This document shows, one piece after another, positions 32,879 through 40,331 of a stretch of DNA of 52,494 nucleotides. The notes below the pieces were generated by a model, which worked only from the letters and a program-made list of their open reading frames with translations, had not been told where the DNA came from and did not search any database. The translations under genes and the position numbers were made by a program. The DNA comes from Candidatus Uhrbacteria bacterium (GTDB lineage Bacteria > Patescibacteriota > Patescibacteriia > UBA9934 > GWF2-40-263): the NCBI GenBank assembly GCA_016206085.1, contig JACQSF010000003.1:1-52494 (forward strand), in the 5' to 3' direction. Positions within the stretch are counted from its first letter, which is position 1. Each line of letters starts with the position of its first letter.

Positions 32879-33076
32879 CTACACCTCCACGTTGGCGGCC
32901 GCGGAGCCCGCCTGCTGGAGCTCGGCGAACTCTGCCGCGCTGAGGTTGACCTTCCCGCCGTGATCGTCCGTGATCTCGACGTTCCCGTCGAGGCTGATCT
33001 TCACGGTGGGACAGCACCCCTGCACGCCGCAAAGGGTGATGATGGTGTTGCCGTCTTCGTCGATCCTCCGTTCCAT
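32879..33076 (-). CDS. Putative RiPP precursor peptide, 65 aa
   Basis: The peptide starts MERRIDEDGNTIITLCGVQG and continues CCPTVKISLDGNVEITDDHG; the last third is GGKVNLSAAEFAELQQAGSA and a short tail. Cys lie at 16, 21 and 22 in a LCGVQGCCPTV core-like segment. The flanks are acidic and beta-strand-like (VEITDDHGGKV). A strong AAGGAG Shine-Dalgarno sits before ATG 33076; a longer frame to 33103 lacks one. It is the first gene of the operon with the radical SAM/SPASM enzyme. The Cys residues are the likely modification sites. The family is not one I can name. Confidence 0.72.
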   Translation of the reverse strand: MERRIDEDGNTIITLCGVQGCCPTVKISLDGNVEITDDHGGKVNLSAAEFAELQQAGSAAANVEV

Positions 33077-33103
33077 ACTCGTACTCCTTGGGTTCAGCGT
33101 CAC

Positions 33104-33234
33104 AATGGGTCGACGCTCCCCGTACCGTATACCGAGTCAAAAAAAGAATCAAACTAAACACCTTGGAATCCACGGAGGATCAGGTTTCATAGTAGGATAC
33201 CTTCAGTCTACGATTTTAATAAAAACATGACCAA
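33104..33234. other. Promoter region of the precursor operon
   Basis: On the minus strand TATACG near 33130 with an upstream TTGATT or TTTGAT is the best promoter candidate; spacing is 15-16 bp and so only fair. No gene was found on the plus strand. Confidence 0.35.
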
Positions 33235-33261
33235 AGTGACAATGTGACATGAAAAAACCAC
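33235..33261 (+). repeat. 27-bp direct repeat, right boundary of island
   Basis: AGTGACAATGTGACATGAAA followed by AAACCAC matches 27952-27978 in 25 of 27 positions and in the same orientation. Its last ten bases form the left arm of the adjacent stem. Confidence 0.7.
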
Positions 33262-33340
33262 TAACTGTCCACCCCCGACGCTCATGTGGGGTCGGGGCTC
33301 CGACCAAAGCGTCGGAGCTGGTCCGTTCGTGGTTTTTTGT
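33252..33340 (+). terminator. Three-way-junction structure ending in T run
   Basis: AAAAAACCAC (33252-33261) pairs with GTGGTTTTTT (33329-33338). Two G+C-rich hairpins are enclosed, CCCCGAC/GTCGGGG and CTCCGAC/GTCGGAG. The whole could be an elaborate terminator or the 3' end of a small RNA. Confidence 0.55.
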
Positions 33341-33364
33341 TCGGAAGTCATTGCCTGCTATACT
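33336..33364 (+). promoter_or_regulatory. Promoter of the TrmB-like gene
   Basis: TTTGTT (33336-33341) and TATACT (33359-33364), with extended TG, are 17 bp apart. The leader would be about 80 nt. Confidence 0.55.
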
Positions 33365-33450
33365 GTAAACATTCACTGGACAATTATCCCCAGTCGCCGC
33401 TTTCTTGAGACGTTTTCTTTGCTCGTAACTATCTTTCGTGCAACTTGTGT

Positions 33451-34206
33451 ATGTCTGTTGATTTCATGAAGCTCCTGACCGAGCTCGGACTGACGCCAAC
33501 CGAGACCCGTGTCTACCTCTCTTCACTCAAGCTTGGGCCAACGTCTGTACAGGAAATTGCGAAACGCGCCAAACTTTCTCGTACCGCAACATATGATGTG
33601 ATTGCCGCGCTCCAAGATCGAGGACTCATGTCCACCTTCGATCGAGGCAAGAAGAAATTTTTTGCTGCCGAAGAGCCAGAGCGGGCTGTGGCGTATTTCA
33701 AAACGCGTGTAGCAGATTTGTCCGAACGTATTGAGACGTTTAGTCGTTCGCTCCAGGAGATGAAAATGCTTGCCGGAGGCGAGCGGCCAGTTGTACGATT
33801 CTTTGAGGGGCGGGAGGCGCTTTATGCCCTCTTCAGTGATCTTGTTTCGCAGCATCCTCAAGAACTTCTTGAACTCGCCAACATCGATGTCGTCTACGAA
33901 GGGCTTGATCAAAATGTGTTGCTGGATGCGCGCAAGGCACTGGACGACTCACGGGTAAAGATTAAAATGTTGCACCGGGGAGAGTTGCGCAATCCGCGTA
34001 AGAACGCAGAATATTGTCGGCTTCTCCCGGAGTTTGGGGATTTTTCTGGAGAGATTTGGATTTATGAAAATCGTGTGGCGTTTGTGGAGTTTGTAGGAAA
34101 GATGGTGACGGTCATTATTGAGAGTAAAATTTTTGCGGACATGGCACGCGTGCTTTTTAATGCCGCATGGGCGGTGTGTCGTGCTGATCCGTACCGAAAT
34201 CGATAA
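33451..34206 (+). CDS. TrmB-family transcriptional regulator
   Basis: The 251-residue protein has an N-terminal winged helix: LTELGLTPTETRVYLSSLKL followed by TSVQEIAKRAKLSRTATYDV and LQDRGLMSTFDRGKKKFF (about residues 5-70). A coiled-coil linker (KTRVADLSERIETF) and a C-terminal effector-type domain with FFEGREALYALF follow. That is the TrmB layout, a family that senses sugars or other small molecules and is frequent in archaea and CPR bacteria. It lies just outside the island repeat. Starts at 33451 or 33466 are both possible. Confidence 0.82.
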   Translation: MSVDFMKLLTELGLTPTETRVYLSSLKLGPTSVQEIAKRAKLSRTATYDVIAALQDRGLMSTFDRGKKKFFAAEEPERAVAYFKTRVADLSERIETFSRSLQEMKMLAGGERPVVRFFEGREALYALFSDLVSQHPQELLELANIDVVYEGLDQNVLLDARKALDDSRVKIKMLHRGELRNPRKNAEYCRLLPEFGDFSGEIWIYENRVAFVEFVGKMVTVIIESKIFADMARVLFNAAWAVCRADPYRNR

Positions 34207-34210
34207 ATGT

Positions 34211-34505
34211 AAAAGAAAACCCGCCGTTGCTCGAGTCGAGCTATGGCGGGCAGGCCGATCGGGAAGCGATCGGGACGTTCCGGCGTAACCGGGGTGGCCG
34301 TAGAGCCGAGGGGGTGTTAGCCGCCCATGTGACAACCTCCGCGAGGGAGTGGGAGACAGGACGAGGAGTGTCCCATCAATTCGTACATACGGGAGCGAAG
34401 TCCCGTCTGGGAGAATGACTCCCGAGCCTATTTCTTAGTACCTGAATTTGTGGTTCATGCCTCTATGGCAGTCACCCGTTCATTGTTCCTCCTCATCTGT
34501 CAGTG
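34211..34505 (-). ncRNA. Candidate structured RNA with intrinsic terminator
   Basis: Read on the minus strand, TACACT (near 34512-34507) could start a transcript of about 290 nt. It passes GAGGAGGAACAATG with a three-codon ORF (Met-Asn-Gly-stop). It then forms many hairpins: CGGGACTTCGCTCCCG, GGGAGTCATTCTCCC, GGGACA/TGTCTCCC-type pairs and CCGATCGCTTCCCGATCGG. It ends at a terminator, CCCGCC...GGCGGG plus TTTTCTTTT (34250-34211). No long ORF exists on either strand. Comparison with RNase P RNA, tmRNA, SRP RNA and 6S RNA signatures gave no match. The identity is unknown. Confidence 0.5.
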
Positions 34506-34579
34506 TAGCGCGATGCGAATTTTTGGAAAGTCCTTTTCCCACACCTCTCATGTCCAATTTTTCTGAACACTATTTCTGT

Positions 34580-34585
34580 TATCAT
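34580..34585 (+). promoter_or_regulatory. -10 box directly before ATG 34594
   Basis: TATCAT ends eight bases before the ATG, the leaderless arrangement. The -35 is weak. Confidence 0.45.
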
Positions 34586-34593
34586 GCTCGCGT

Positions 34594-35460
34594 ATGGCCT
34601 ATAGAAAAAGGGTTCTTCTCATCCCGCCCAATGACGCAGAAGCGATCATGATCCGTCAGCTTGCGGACAAACTTGGGTTACCTGTTATTGAGTCGCACCA
34701 GCTTCACGGGGCTTCTTTGGATAAGGGGAACAACTATGTCGGTGCGGTGAAAGAGGGCGGATACACACGGGTGATCGTCGTGGAAATGCCCGGACCCAGG
34801 GCTGAGGCGAAGCTTTGCAAGATGGGAATCAAGCTTGAGATCATCGATCACCATCACTACACCGGACTCTCACGGGCGCATGACTCGGATGGTCGATTAC
34901 TTCCGTCGTCGCTTGAACAGTTTTTGAAGATGTTTAAGGTGACTGATGGGCAACTCACGCAATGGGGTTTTGTCCCCAAGCTTGTGCGCGGCATTGGGAT
35001 TCAGGATCGAGGATATGTGTGGGCTCTGCAAGACGAGGGGTACACGACAAAGGAGATCGATGAGGTCATGGCGTTTCACGATTCACTCATTGCGCATCTT
35101 CACAATCCAAAGACAGAGGCACGCAAGGAACGTCTCGCGAAAGCTGCCTGGAAACGACGCAAAAAGTGGCGGGAGTTCTGGGTCGTGACGACACGCGCGG
35201 ATGTACAGCTGCGTCCTCGCCTCTCCCGGTTCGTTGCACAGAAAATTGGAAAGCCAACCTCGATGATTATCGTCGAGCATGGCCGCGGCCTCATCTATGT
35301 TCAAGAGTCTCCCTATGCCTTACACCTATTCGAACGTTTCGGTGGTTTCACGTTTGGGTTGGATCGCAACTGGGGACATAAGAACGAACCACACAAAAAA
35401 AAAGTGACCTTGCGTGACGTGAAGCAGGCAATTAGTCTTGTGCATCGGAGCAACGGCTAA
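34594..35460 (+). CDS. DHH-phosphoesterase-like protein, 288 aa
   Basis: The protein contains KLEIIDHHHYTGL near residue 90, like the DHH motif of the DHH/DHHA1 phosphoesterase superfamily, and GIGIQDRGYVW near residue 130. The first Asp-rich DHH motif at the N-terminus is not obvious (LLIPPNDAEAIMIRQLAD stands there). The C-terminal part with SMIIVEHGRGLIYV and GGFTFGLDRN could be the substrate-binding domain. It might hydrolyse a small RNA or nucleotide. It leads a run of four tightly spaced genes (DHH-like, kinase, HD, NYN). Confidence 0.6.
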   Translation: MAYRKRVLLIPPNDAEAIMIRQLADKLGLPVIESHQLHGASLDKGNNYVGAVKEGGYTRVIVVEMPGPRAEAKLCKMGIKLEIIDHHHYTGLSRAHDSDGRLLPSSLEQFLKMFKVTDGQLTQWGFVPKLVRGIGIQDRGYVWALQDEGYTTKEIDEVMAFHDSLIAHLHNPKTEARKERLAKAAWKRRKKWREFWVVTTRADVQLRPRLSRFVAQKIGKPTSMIIVEHGRGLIYVQESPYALHLFERFGGFTFGLDRNWGHKNEPHKKKVTLRDVKQAISLVHRSNG

Positions 35461-35469
35461 TGCGTCAGT

Positions 35470-36069
35470 ATGCAAAGTTTTTTAATTGGTCTTGCGGGAC
35501 TTTCAGGGGCAGGGAAGTCGACTCTTGCCGATCATCTTGAAGCCCAGGGCGGGGTGAAGCGGTTTCGATTCGATGCCTACTACAAGACCGCGCAGGACTG
35601 TCCGAAACTTGCCGATGGTCGACCACATTGGGACTTGCCTGATAGTCTCTATCTCGACGAGCTCTATGACGCGCTTGTTGAGCTCAAAGTGGGGAACGAT
35701 ATCTTTCTCCCAATTTATAATCGTCGTCTGTGCGACCGCACGGGACGTATGCTCTACAAACCTGCTCCCGTGTTATTCGTTGAAGGACTGCAACTCTTTG
35801 CCGATCCACGTGTGCGAGAGCTTCTTGATCTACGACTCTGGCTGGACATCGATGAAGGGACAGCTCTTGCGCGTCGCTTGCAACGCCAACCGGATTACGA
35901 CGTTGACTATCATCAAACCGTGGCGCTTCCAGCCCAGCGCAAGCACGTCTTACCCCTTCGTGCCTACGCCCATGGCATTATTGACGGATCTCAGACCATC
36001 AAGATGGTGGCAGAAACAACAGATGAGATTATCCAGAGATTTTTTGGGTTCAGCGATACAATAGCGTAA
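35470..36069 (+). CDS. Uridine kinase-like P-loop kinase
   Basis: The 199-residue protein has Walker A GLSGAGKST (residues 8-16), FDAYYKTAQD and HWDLPDSL, the uridine/cytidine kinase and phosphoribulokinase signatures, and VLFVEGLQLF as Walker B. A lid with many Arg (ARRLQRQ) follows. It should phosphorylate a nucleoside, or a related small alcohol, with ATP. It lies nine bases after the DHH-like gene. Confidence 0.82.
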   Translation: MQSFLIGLAGLSGAGKSTLADHLEAQGGVKRFRFDAYYKTAQDCPKLADGRPHWDLPDSLYLDELYDALVELKVGNDIFLPIYNRRLCDRTGRMLYKPAPVLFVEGLQLFADPRVRELLDLRLWLDIDEGTALARRLQRQPDYDVDYHQTVALPAQRKHVLPLRAYAHGIIDGSQTIKMVAETTDEIIQRFFGFSDTIA

Positions 36070-36081
36070 AATAAGAGCGCT

Positions 36082-37299
36082 ATGTGGCGGTTTGAATCCA
36101 CTCACGAACGCGCAGAATCTCACTATCTCGATCAGATGATCGCGAAGATTGAGGCTGACCCCCACCTGTTCAGACATGCCGAGGCTCTATTGGATGCCAT
36201 GGTGCATCAAGAGCCACTGATCGCCCAGAGCCTTAAAACACCACAGGATGTTCGATACCATGCCGAAGGACCGTTCATGCGCGATCATCTGCGGCTCATG
36301 CTCATGTTTTTGTTTGCTCTCTCTGAAGAAAAAATACATCTTGTCGACATTGAGGAGTTTCGTCGTCTGAAGGGGTATGAGGGTGAAGTGCAGGAGCTCG
36401 AGGATACGATCAAAGAGCATGTCGCCTTTTTTCAGGTGTTCGCCTTGTGTCATGATGTTGCGAAGTGGGTGACCGTCACGTTTAGTTCCAAGCCGGGTTC
36501 TCGTGGAGAGGCGCTTGGATTCAACACGCCTCGCCTCCATCACTTTGACGATGCGGCGCACGAGCGAGCGAATAAGCGTTCAGAGTATCTTGAATTGTAT
36601 AACACATTTTCAACGCGAGAGTTCACTGGGACGGATCGCGAGACACAGACACAGTTTTACCTCCAGTACGGGGTGAATGTGCACTACCCTACCCATGCTC
36701 GAAAAATTGATGCGCCCGTGTTTGCCGCTCTTTTGACCCGCCTGTGCCATGCGCACGATATATCTGATCATGATCGGTCTATGATCGGGGATCTCATTGT
36801 GCAACACATGGAGTGTGGGTTTGATTTCAAAATTCGTCGTCCTGCCCGCATTCGTCGATACACACATCTGGCCTTCAAGCGCGGGTACGATGCGGATGAT
36901 TTTATTGATCTCGCTCAAGGATGTCTGTTGCTCGATCAAGTCGTTGGATCACGGCGCCTTTCTGCCCATGGTTATTGGCATGATCCTCGGTCACTCATTC
37001 ATTTCTTTCAGAGCGAACACGACTTCGCGCCGCATCGTCGAGCACAGAAAGAGGCCGTCAGAGAGGGACAAGAAAAGAAAGAGCGTAATCGGGTCTTGCG
37101 TGAAGTTGGATTAGACGGCATAGCTATGATGGATGTGCTCGGGATGGAACCTGGATCTGAGTTTGGACTGGCTCTGCGTCGCATCCATGCCGCGGTGTTG
37201 GGTCAGGGAGAGATGCCAGGTTTTGGGAAAAAGATCGATGCAGAGATTGAACGCCGTGCCGGAGAGTTTTATCAAAAGATGTTTGAAAAAGGGGAGTAA
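36082..37299 (+). CDS. HD-domain protein resembling the C-terminal part of CCA-adding enzymes
   Basis: The 405-residue protein has an HD-type metal pattern: VRYHAEGPFMRDHLRLMLMF (near residues 57-76), FALCHDVAKWV near 118 and further His in RLHHFDD and VQHMECGF. The C-terminal end DVLGMEPGSEFGLALRRIHAAVL resembles the last helices of tRNA nucleotidyltransferases. The N-terminal nucleotidyltransferase head is absent. It may be a phosphodiesterase or phosphatase acting on tRNA 3' ends or nucleotides. TAAAAT (36067-36072), which overlaps the upstream stop, lies nine bases before the ATG and suggests a leaderless internal transcript. Confidence 0.65.
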   Translation: MWRFESTHERAESHYLDQMIAKIEADPHLFRHAEALLDAMVHQEPLIAQSLKTPQDVRYHAEGPFMRDHLRLMLMFLFALSEEKIHLVDIEEFRRLKGYEGEVQELEDTIKEHVAFFQVFALCHDVAKWVTVTFSSKPGSRGEALGFNTPRLHHFDDAAHERANKRSEYLELYNTFSTREFTGTDRETQTQFYLQYGVNVHYPTHARKIDAPVFAALLTRLCHAHDISDHDRSMIGDLIVQHMECGFDFKIRRPARIRRYTHLAFKRGYDADDFIDLAQGCLLLDQVVGSRRLSAHGYWHDPRSLIHFFQSEHDFAPHRRAQKEAVREGQEKKERNRVLREVGLDGIAMMDVLGMEPGSEFGLALRRIHAAVLGQGEMPGFGKKIDAEIERRAGEFYQKMFEKGE

Positions 37300-37300
37300 T

Positions 37301-37801
37301 ATGGACGAGAAGAATAAAAGTGTTGCATACATCGATGGCGCGAACCTTCACAAAGGGATTTCTGGATTGGGCTGGAAGTTGGACTATCGGAAATTTAGGT
37401 CTTGGATTCGGCAGAAGTATGGAGTGTCTGATGCCTGTTTGTTTATTGGATTAATAACGAAACATGCGTCCCTTTATACCTCCTTGCAGAGCGCAGGATA
37501 TAGATTGATTTTTAAAGAGGTTGTCTATGATGGAGACGGAAAGGCAAAGGGAAACTGTGATGCCGATTTGGTTCTCAATGCGGTAAGGGATTTTTTTGAG
37601 AATAATATTACGCAGGTCATTCTTGTTTCAAGCGATGGAGATTATGCTCCTCTTGTAAAATTTTGGCAGGAAAAATCCGTTTCCTGTACGGTGGTTTCAC
37701 CTGCTCCACGAAAACGATGTTCGATCCTCCTGAAAAAGACGGACGTCTCCATTTTGTATCTCGAGGAGGTTAAGCATAAGTTGTCATATACTCCAAAATA
37801 A
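37301..37801 (+). CDS. NYN-domain (PIN-like) ribonuclease, copy 2
   Basis: The 166-residue protein matches the NYN gene at 15025-15576 along its whole length: VAYIDGANLHKGI, KGNCDADLVLN and VSSDGDYAPLV with the conserved metal-binding Asp residues, and the same tail PRKRCSILLKKTD. The ATG lies one base after the HD gene stop and has GGGGAG before it. NYN nucleases trim or cut structured RNA. A conserved hairpin lies directly after the stop, outside the reading frame, unlike copy 1. Confidence 0.87.
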   Translation: MDEKNKSVAYIDGANLHKGISGLGWKLDYRKFRSWIRQKYGVSDACLFIGLITKHASLYTSLQSAGYRLIFKEVVYDGDGKAKGNCDADLVLNAVRDFFENNITQVILVSSDGDYAPLVKFWQEKSVSCTVVSPAPRKRCSILLKKTDVSILYLEEVKHKLSYTPK

Positions 37802-37802
37802 A

Positions 37803-37853
37803 AGAGCCCCCGGTACGGACGTATCCGTACAAGGGTCTCTTTCGTGGTGATAC
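37803..37853 (+). repeat. Conserved hairpin element after NYN gene (copy 2)
   Basis: GAGCCCCCGGTACGGACGTA continues into TCCGTACAAGGGTCTC and TTTCGTGGTGATA. GTACGGA/TCCGTAC form the inner stem, CCC/GGG and AAAGAG/CTCTTT the outer one. It matches copy 1 (15015-15066) with compensatory stem changes and an identical CGTGGTGATA end. The weak T content argues against a simple terminator. Confidence 0.6.
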
Positions 37854-37931
37854 TTCAAAGATAGGCTATTTCTTTATGAAAGTCAAGTCCTTTTCTACAT
37901 TCAGTTGTAAGGTAATTTCTAAGAGAAAGGT

Positions 37932-38477
37932 ATGATGGCGTATCTACAAGGCAGAGTGCTCTATCATGGCGTTGGGTATGTGATCGTGGAAAACGCAGGA
38001 ATTGGGTTTAAGATTACGGTACCAGAGTCCATCGCCCATGAGATTCAAGAACCGACGACTCTGTACCTTCATGAGGCCATTCGCGAAGACGGAAGTGAAC
38101 TCTTTGGATTTTTGTCGATGGCTCAGCTCGAGCTTTTTTGGAAGCTCATCGCCGTCTCAGGGGTAGGTCCTAAGAGCGCTCAGAAAATCGTGTATAGTGA
38201 CGCGGTTGAGCAGGTAAAGGCAAAGATTATGATCGGGGATCTCGCCGCACTCACAGACGTCCCTGGCATCGGTAAGAAAACCGGGCAGAAGATTATCCTT
38301 GAGCTCAAAGGGATCCTCGTGGAAGAACCGGGGATGAGTGCACTGGATGGCGATGCGATCGAGGCACTTATTGGACTTGGTTACTCTCGAAGAGACGCGG
38401 AAGCAGCATTGTCAGGCATCAAGGAAGGGGACACCGAGAGTCGGATCCGTCTGGCACTGAAGCGCTTGTCCCGATAA
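37932..38477 (+). CDS. ruvA: Holliday junction branch migration protein RuvA
   Basis: The 181-residue protein has an N-terminal OB fold (YLQGRVLYHGVGYVIVENAG), two helix-hairpin-helix motifs (VSGVGPKSAQKIV and VPGIGKKTGQKI) and the RuvB-binding C-terminal helices (AIEALIGLGYSRRDAEAAL). RuvA tetramers hold Holliday junctions while RuvB drives branch migration. ATG 37932 or the next ATG at 37935 could start it; AGAAAGG precedes both. It heads a run of ruvA, femAB-like, DUF475 and SDR genes. ruvB and ruvC are not in this window. Confidence 0.93.
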   Translation: MMAYLQGRVLYHGVGYVIVENAGIGFKITVPESIAHEIQEPTTLYLHEAIREDGSELFGFLSMAQLELFWKLIAVSGVGPKSAQKIVYSDAVEQVKAKIMIGDLAALTDVPGIGKKTGQKIILELKGILVEEPGMSALDGDAIEALIGLGYSRRDAEAALSGIKEGDTESRIRLALKRLSR

Positions 38478-38479
38478 GT

Positions 38480-39418
38480 ATGGATCATCCTGCATGGAAT
38501 CAGTTCATCTTTGAACACGGCCCTCTATCGGGTCGGTTTTTGCAATCGTGGGAATGGGGGGAATTTCAAAAGGCCGTCGGAGAGGACGTGCGGCGTGAAG
38601 AGTTTGTTGAGGATGGGGAGACGGTGGGGATTGCCCAATGGATAGATCGAACGTTGCCACTGTTTCCCGGGTACAGCTTTTGTCCAAAAGGTCCCGTTGG
38701 CGCATGGCAACCGCGAGAGTTTCGTCAGATGTTCTTGCGAGTTGAGCCATTTGACTCACGTCTCCCAGCGTATGCACGCAAGACCATTGACCTGAGTCCT
38801 GCGCACACGCGTATCACGGACTTGTCGGTGAGCGAGGAGGATCTGCTTTCCTCCATGCATCCAAAGACTCGATACAACATTCGCGTTGCACAAAAGCATG
38901 GGGTGAAGGTTCAACTTGAATCTTCTGACTTCGAATCCGTTTGGTCACTGTTTGAGCAGACATCCTCTCGTGGGTCTTTTCGTCTGCATGGGGAAACGTA
39001 CTACCGAAAGATGCTCGAGTCTTTGAGGACGAGCCCCTGTCGAGCATTTCTCGCAACAGCATCTCATGGGGTCAATCTTCTTGCTGCCAACATCATGATT
39101 GACTTTGGGGACACCAGAACATACTTGCATGGGGCGAGCTCAAATGAGCATCGCAATTTCATGGGACCCTATCTTCTCCACTGGGAGCTCATGCGCGATG
39201 CCAAAGAACGAGGATTCACTTTTTATGACTGGTGGGGTGTGGCTCCATTGGACGCTCCAAAGACTCACCCATGGTCTGGCATCTCCCGTTTTAAACGAGG
39301 CTTCCCAGGTGTAGAATACGCCTCGCCTGGAACATACGATCTGATTCTCAAGCCCGTCTCGTATGGTGTCTATCAACTCGGTCGCTCACTTCTAAGGACG
39401 GTTCGTCACTATGTTTGA
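38480..39418 (+). CDS. FemAB-like peptidoglycan aminoacyltransferase
   Basis: The 312-residue protein has a double GNAT layout: FLQSWEWGEFQKAVGE near residue 20, MHPKTRYNIRVAQKHGV near residue 130, then YLHGASSNEHRNFMGPYLLHWE and FYDWWGVAP near residues 215-255. These are the FemABX family signatures. Such enzymes add amino acids from aminoacyl-tRNA to lipid II for peptidoglycan cross-bridges. It starts two bases after the ruvA stop and ends 8 nt inside the DUF475 gene. Confidence 0.85.
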   Translation: MDHPAWNQFIFEHGPLSGRFLQSWEWGEFQKAVGEDVRREEFVEDGETVGIAQWIDRTLPLFPGYSFCPKGPVGAWQPREFRQMFLRVEPFDSRLPAYARKTIDLSPAHTRITDLSVSEEDLLSSMHPKTRYNIRVAQKHGVKVQLESSDFESVWSLFEQTSSRGSFRLHGETYYRKMLESLRTSPCRAFLATASHGVNLLAANIMIDFGDTRTYLHGASSNEHRNFMGPYLLHWELMRDAKERGFTFYDWWGVAPLDAPKTHPWSGISRFKRGFPGVEYASPGTYDLILKPVSYGVYQLGRSLLRTVRHYV

Positions 39419-40331
39419 AGGCTTCATCGTTATCCTGGGTCTCATCGTGTTTGAGGTGATTTCCTCGGTAGATAATGCGATCGTCAACGCACATGTCTTG
39501 AAGACGGTTCCGGAGAAGTATCGGAAGTTTTTTCTGTTTTGGGGATTGTTGTTGGCGGTCTTCGTGATGCGTGGTGTGTTGCCATTCGTGATCGTTTGGA
39601 TTGCTAACGCCGGCATCCCTCTCAAAGAGCTCGTCCACCTAGTGTTCTCCGATCCAGCTCTCATGGAGGAATCCCTGGAACATTCCAAGCCGTTACTCCT
39701 TTTGGGTGGCGGTGTTTATTTGTTCTTTGTGTTCCTTGCATGGCTGTTTCTCGAGGAAAAAAAGTACGCGTTTTTTGTGGAGCACTTCATTCATACACAG
39801 AGTGTTTGGTTCTACGCGATCTCATCTATCTTTATCACTTTGGTTATCTACGCGTCCGTCAAAATTGATCCACTCCTTGCTCTCGCCGCTTCCATCGGTG
39901 CTTCCGCATTTTTTCTCACGGACGGTTTCCGTCACAATGCCGAGCAAAAAGAAAAAGAACTCCATAGGTCGTCCATGAGTGTGTGGAGTAAACTTCTCTA
40001 CCTCGAAGTGTTGGATGCATCGTTCTCGATCGATGGGGTGATTGGAGCCTTTGCCTTCACCATGTCTGTACCGCTCATCTTGATTGGAAATGGGATTGGC
40101 GCGTTTGTTGTTCGCGAAGTGACGGTGAGAGGAATCAACACAATCTCAAAGTTCGCGTACCTTAAGAACGGGGCGATGTACTCTATTGGCATGCTTGGCG
40201 GACTCATGATTTTGGAAAGCCTTGGGCGTGAGTTCGATTTTTGGGTGGCACCAGTGAATACCGTCGTTCTCTTGGTCGTCTTCATGTACCTGTCGATTCG
40301 TGAAATTCAAATGGCAAAGAAGATTGTATGA
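39411..40331 (+). CDS. DUF475/TerC-superfamily integral membrane protein
   Basis: The 306-residue protein has about eight hydrophobic spans. Conserved charged sites inside spans are SSVDNAIVNAHVL (residues 18-30) and LDASFSIDGVIGAFAF (near 195), plus GNGIGAFVVREVTV. They fit the DUF475/TerC branch of the LysE exporter superfamily. Metal ion export, Mn or Ca, is the role shown for some TerC relatives; here it is inference. The gene overlaps femAB-like by 8 nt and SDR by 4 nt. Confidence 0.85.
   Translation: MFEGFIVILGLIVFEVISSVDNAIVNAHVLKTVPEKYRKFFLFWGLLLAVFVMRGVLPFVIVWIANAGIPLKELVHLVFSDPALMEESLEHSKPLLLLGGGVYLFFVFLAWLFLEEKKYAFFVEHFIHTQSVWFYAISSIFITLVIYASVKIDPLLALAASIGASAFFLTDGFRHNAEQKEKELHRSSMSVWSKLLYLEVLDASFSIDGVIGAFAFTMSVPLILIGNGIGAFVVREVTVRGINTISKFAYLKNGAMYSIGMLGGLMILESLGREFDFWVAPVNTVVLLVVFMYLSIREIQMAKKIV

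Noticed and set aside
34211..34505. RNase P RNA, tmRNA, SRP RNA or 6S RNA
   Set aside because: None of their signature sequences was found on either strand.
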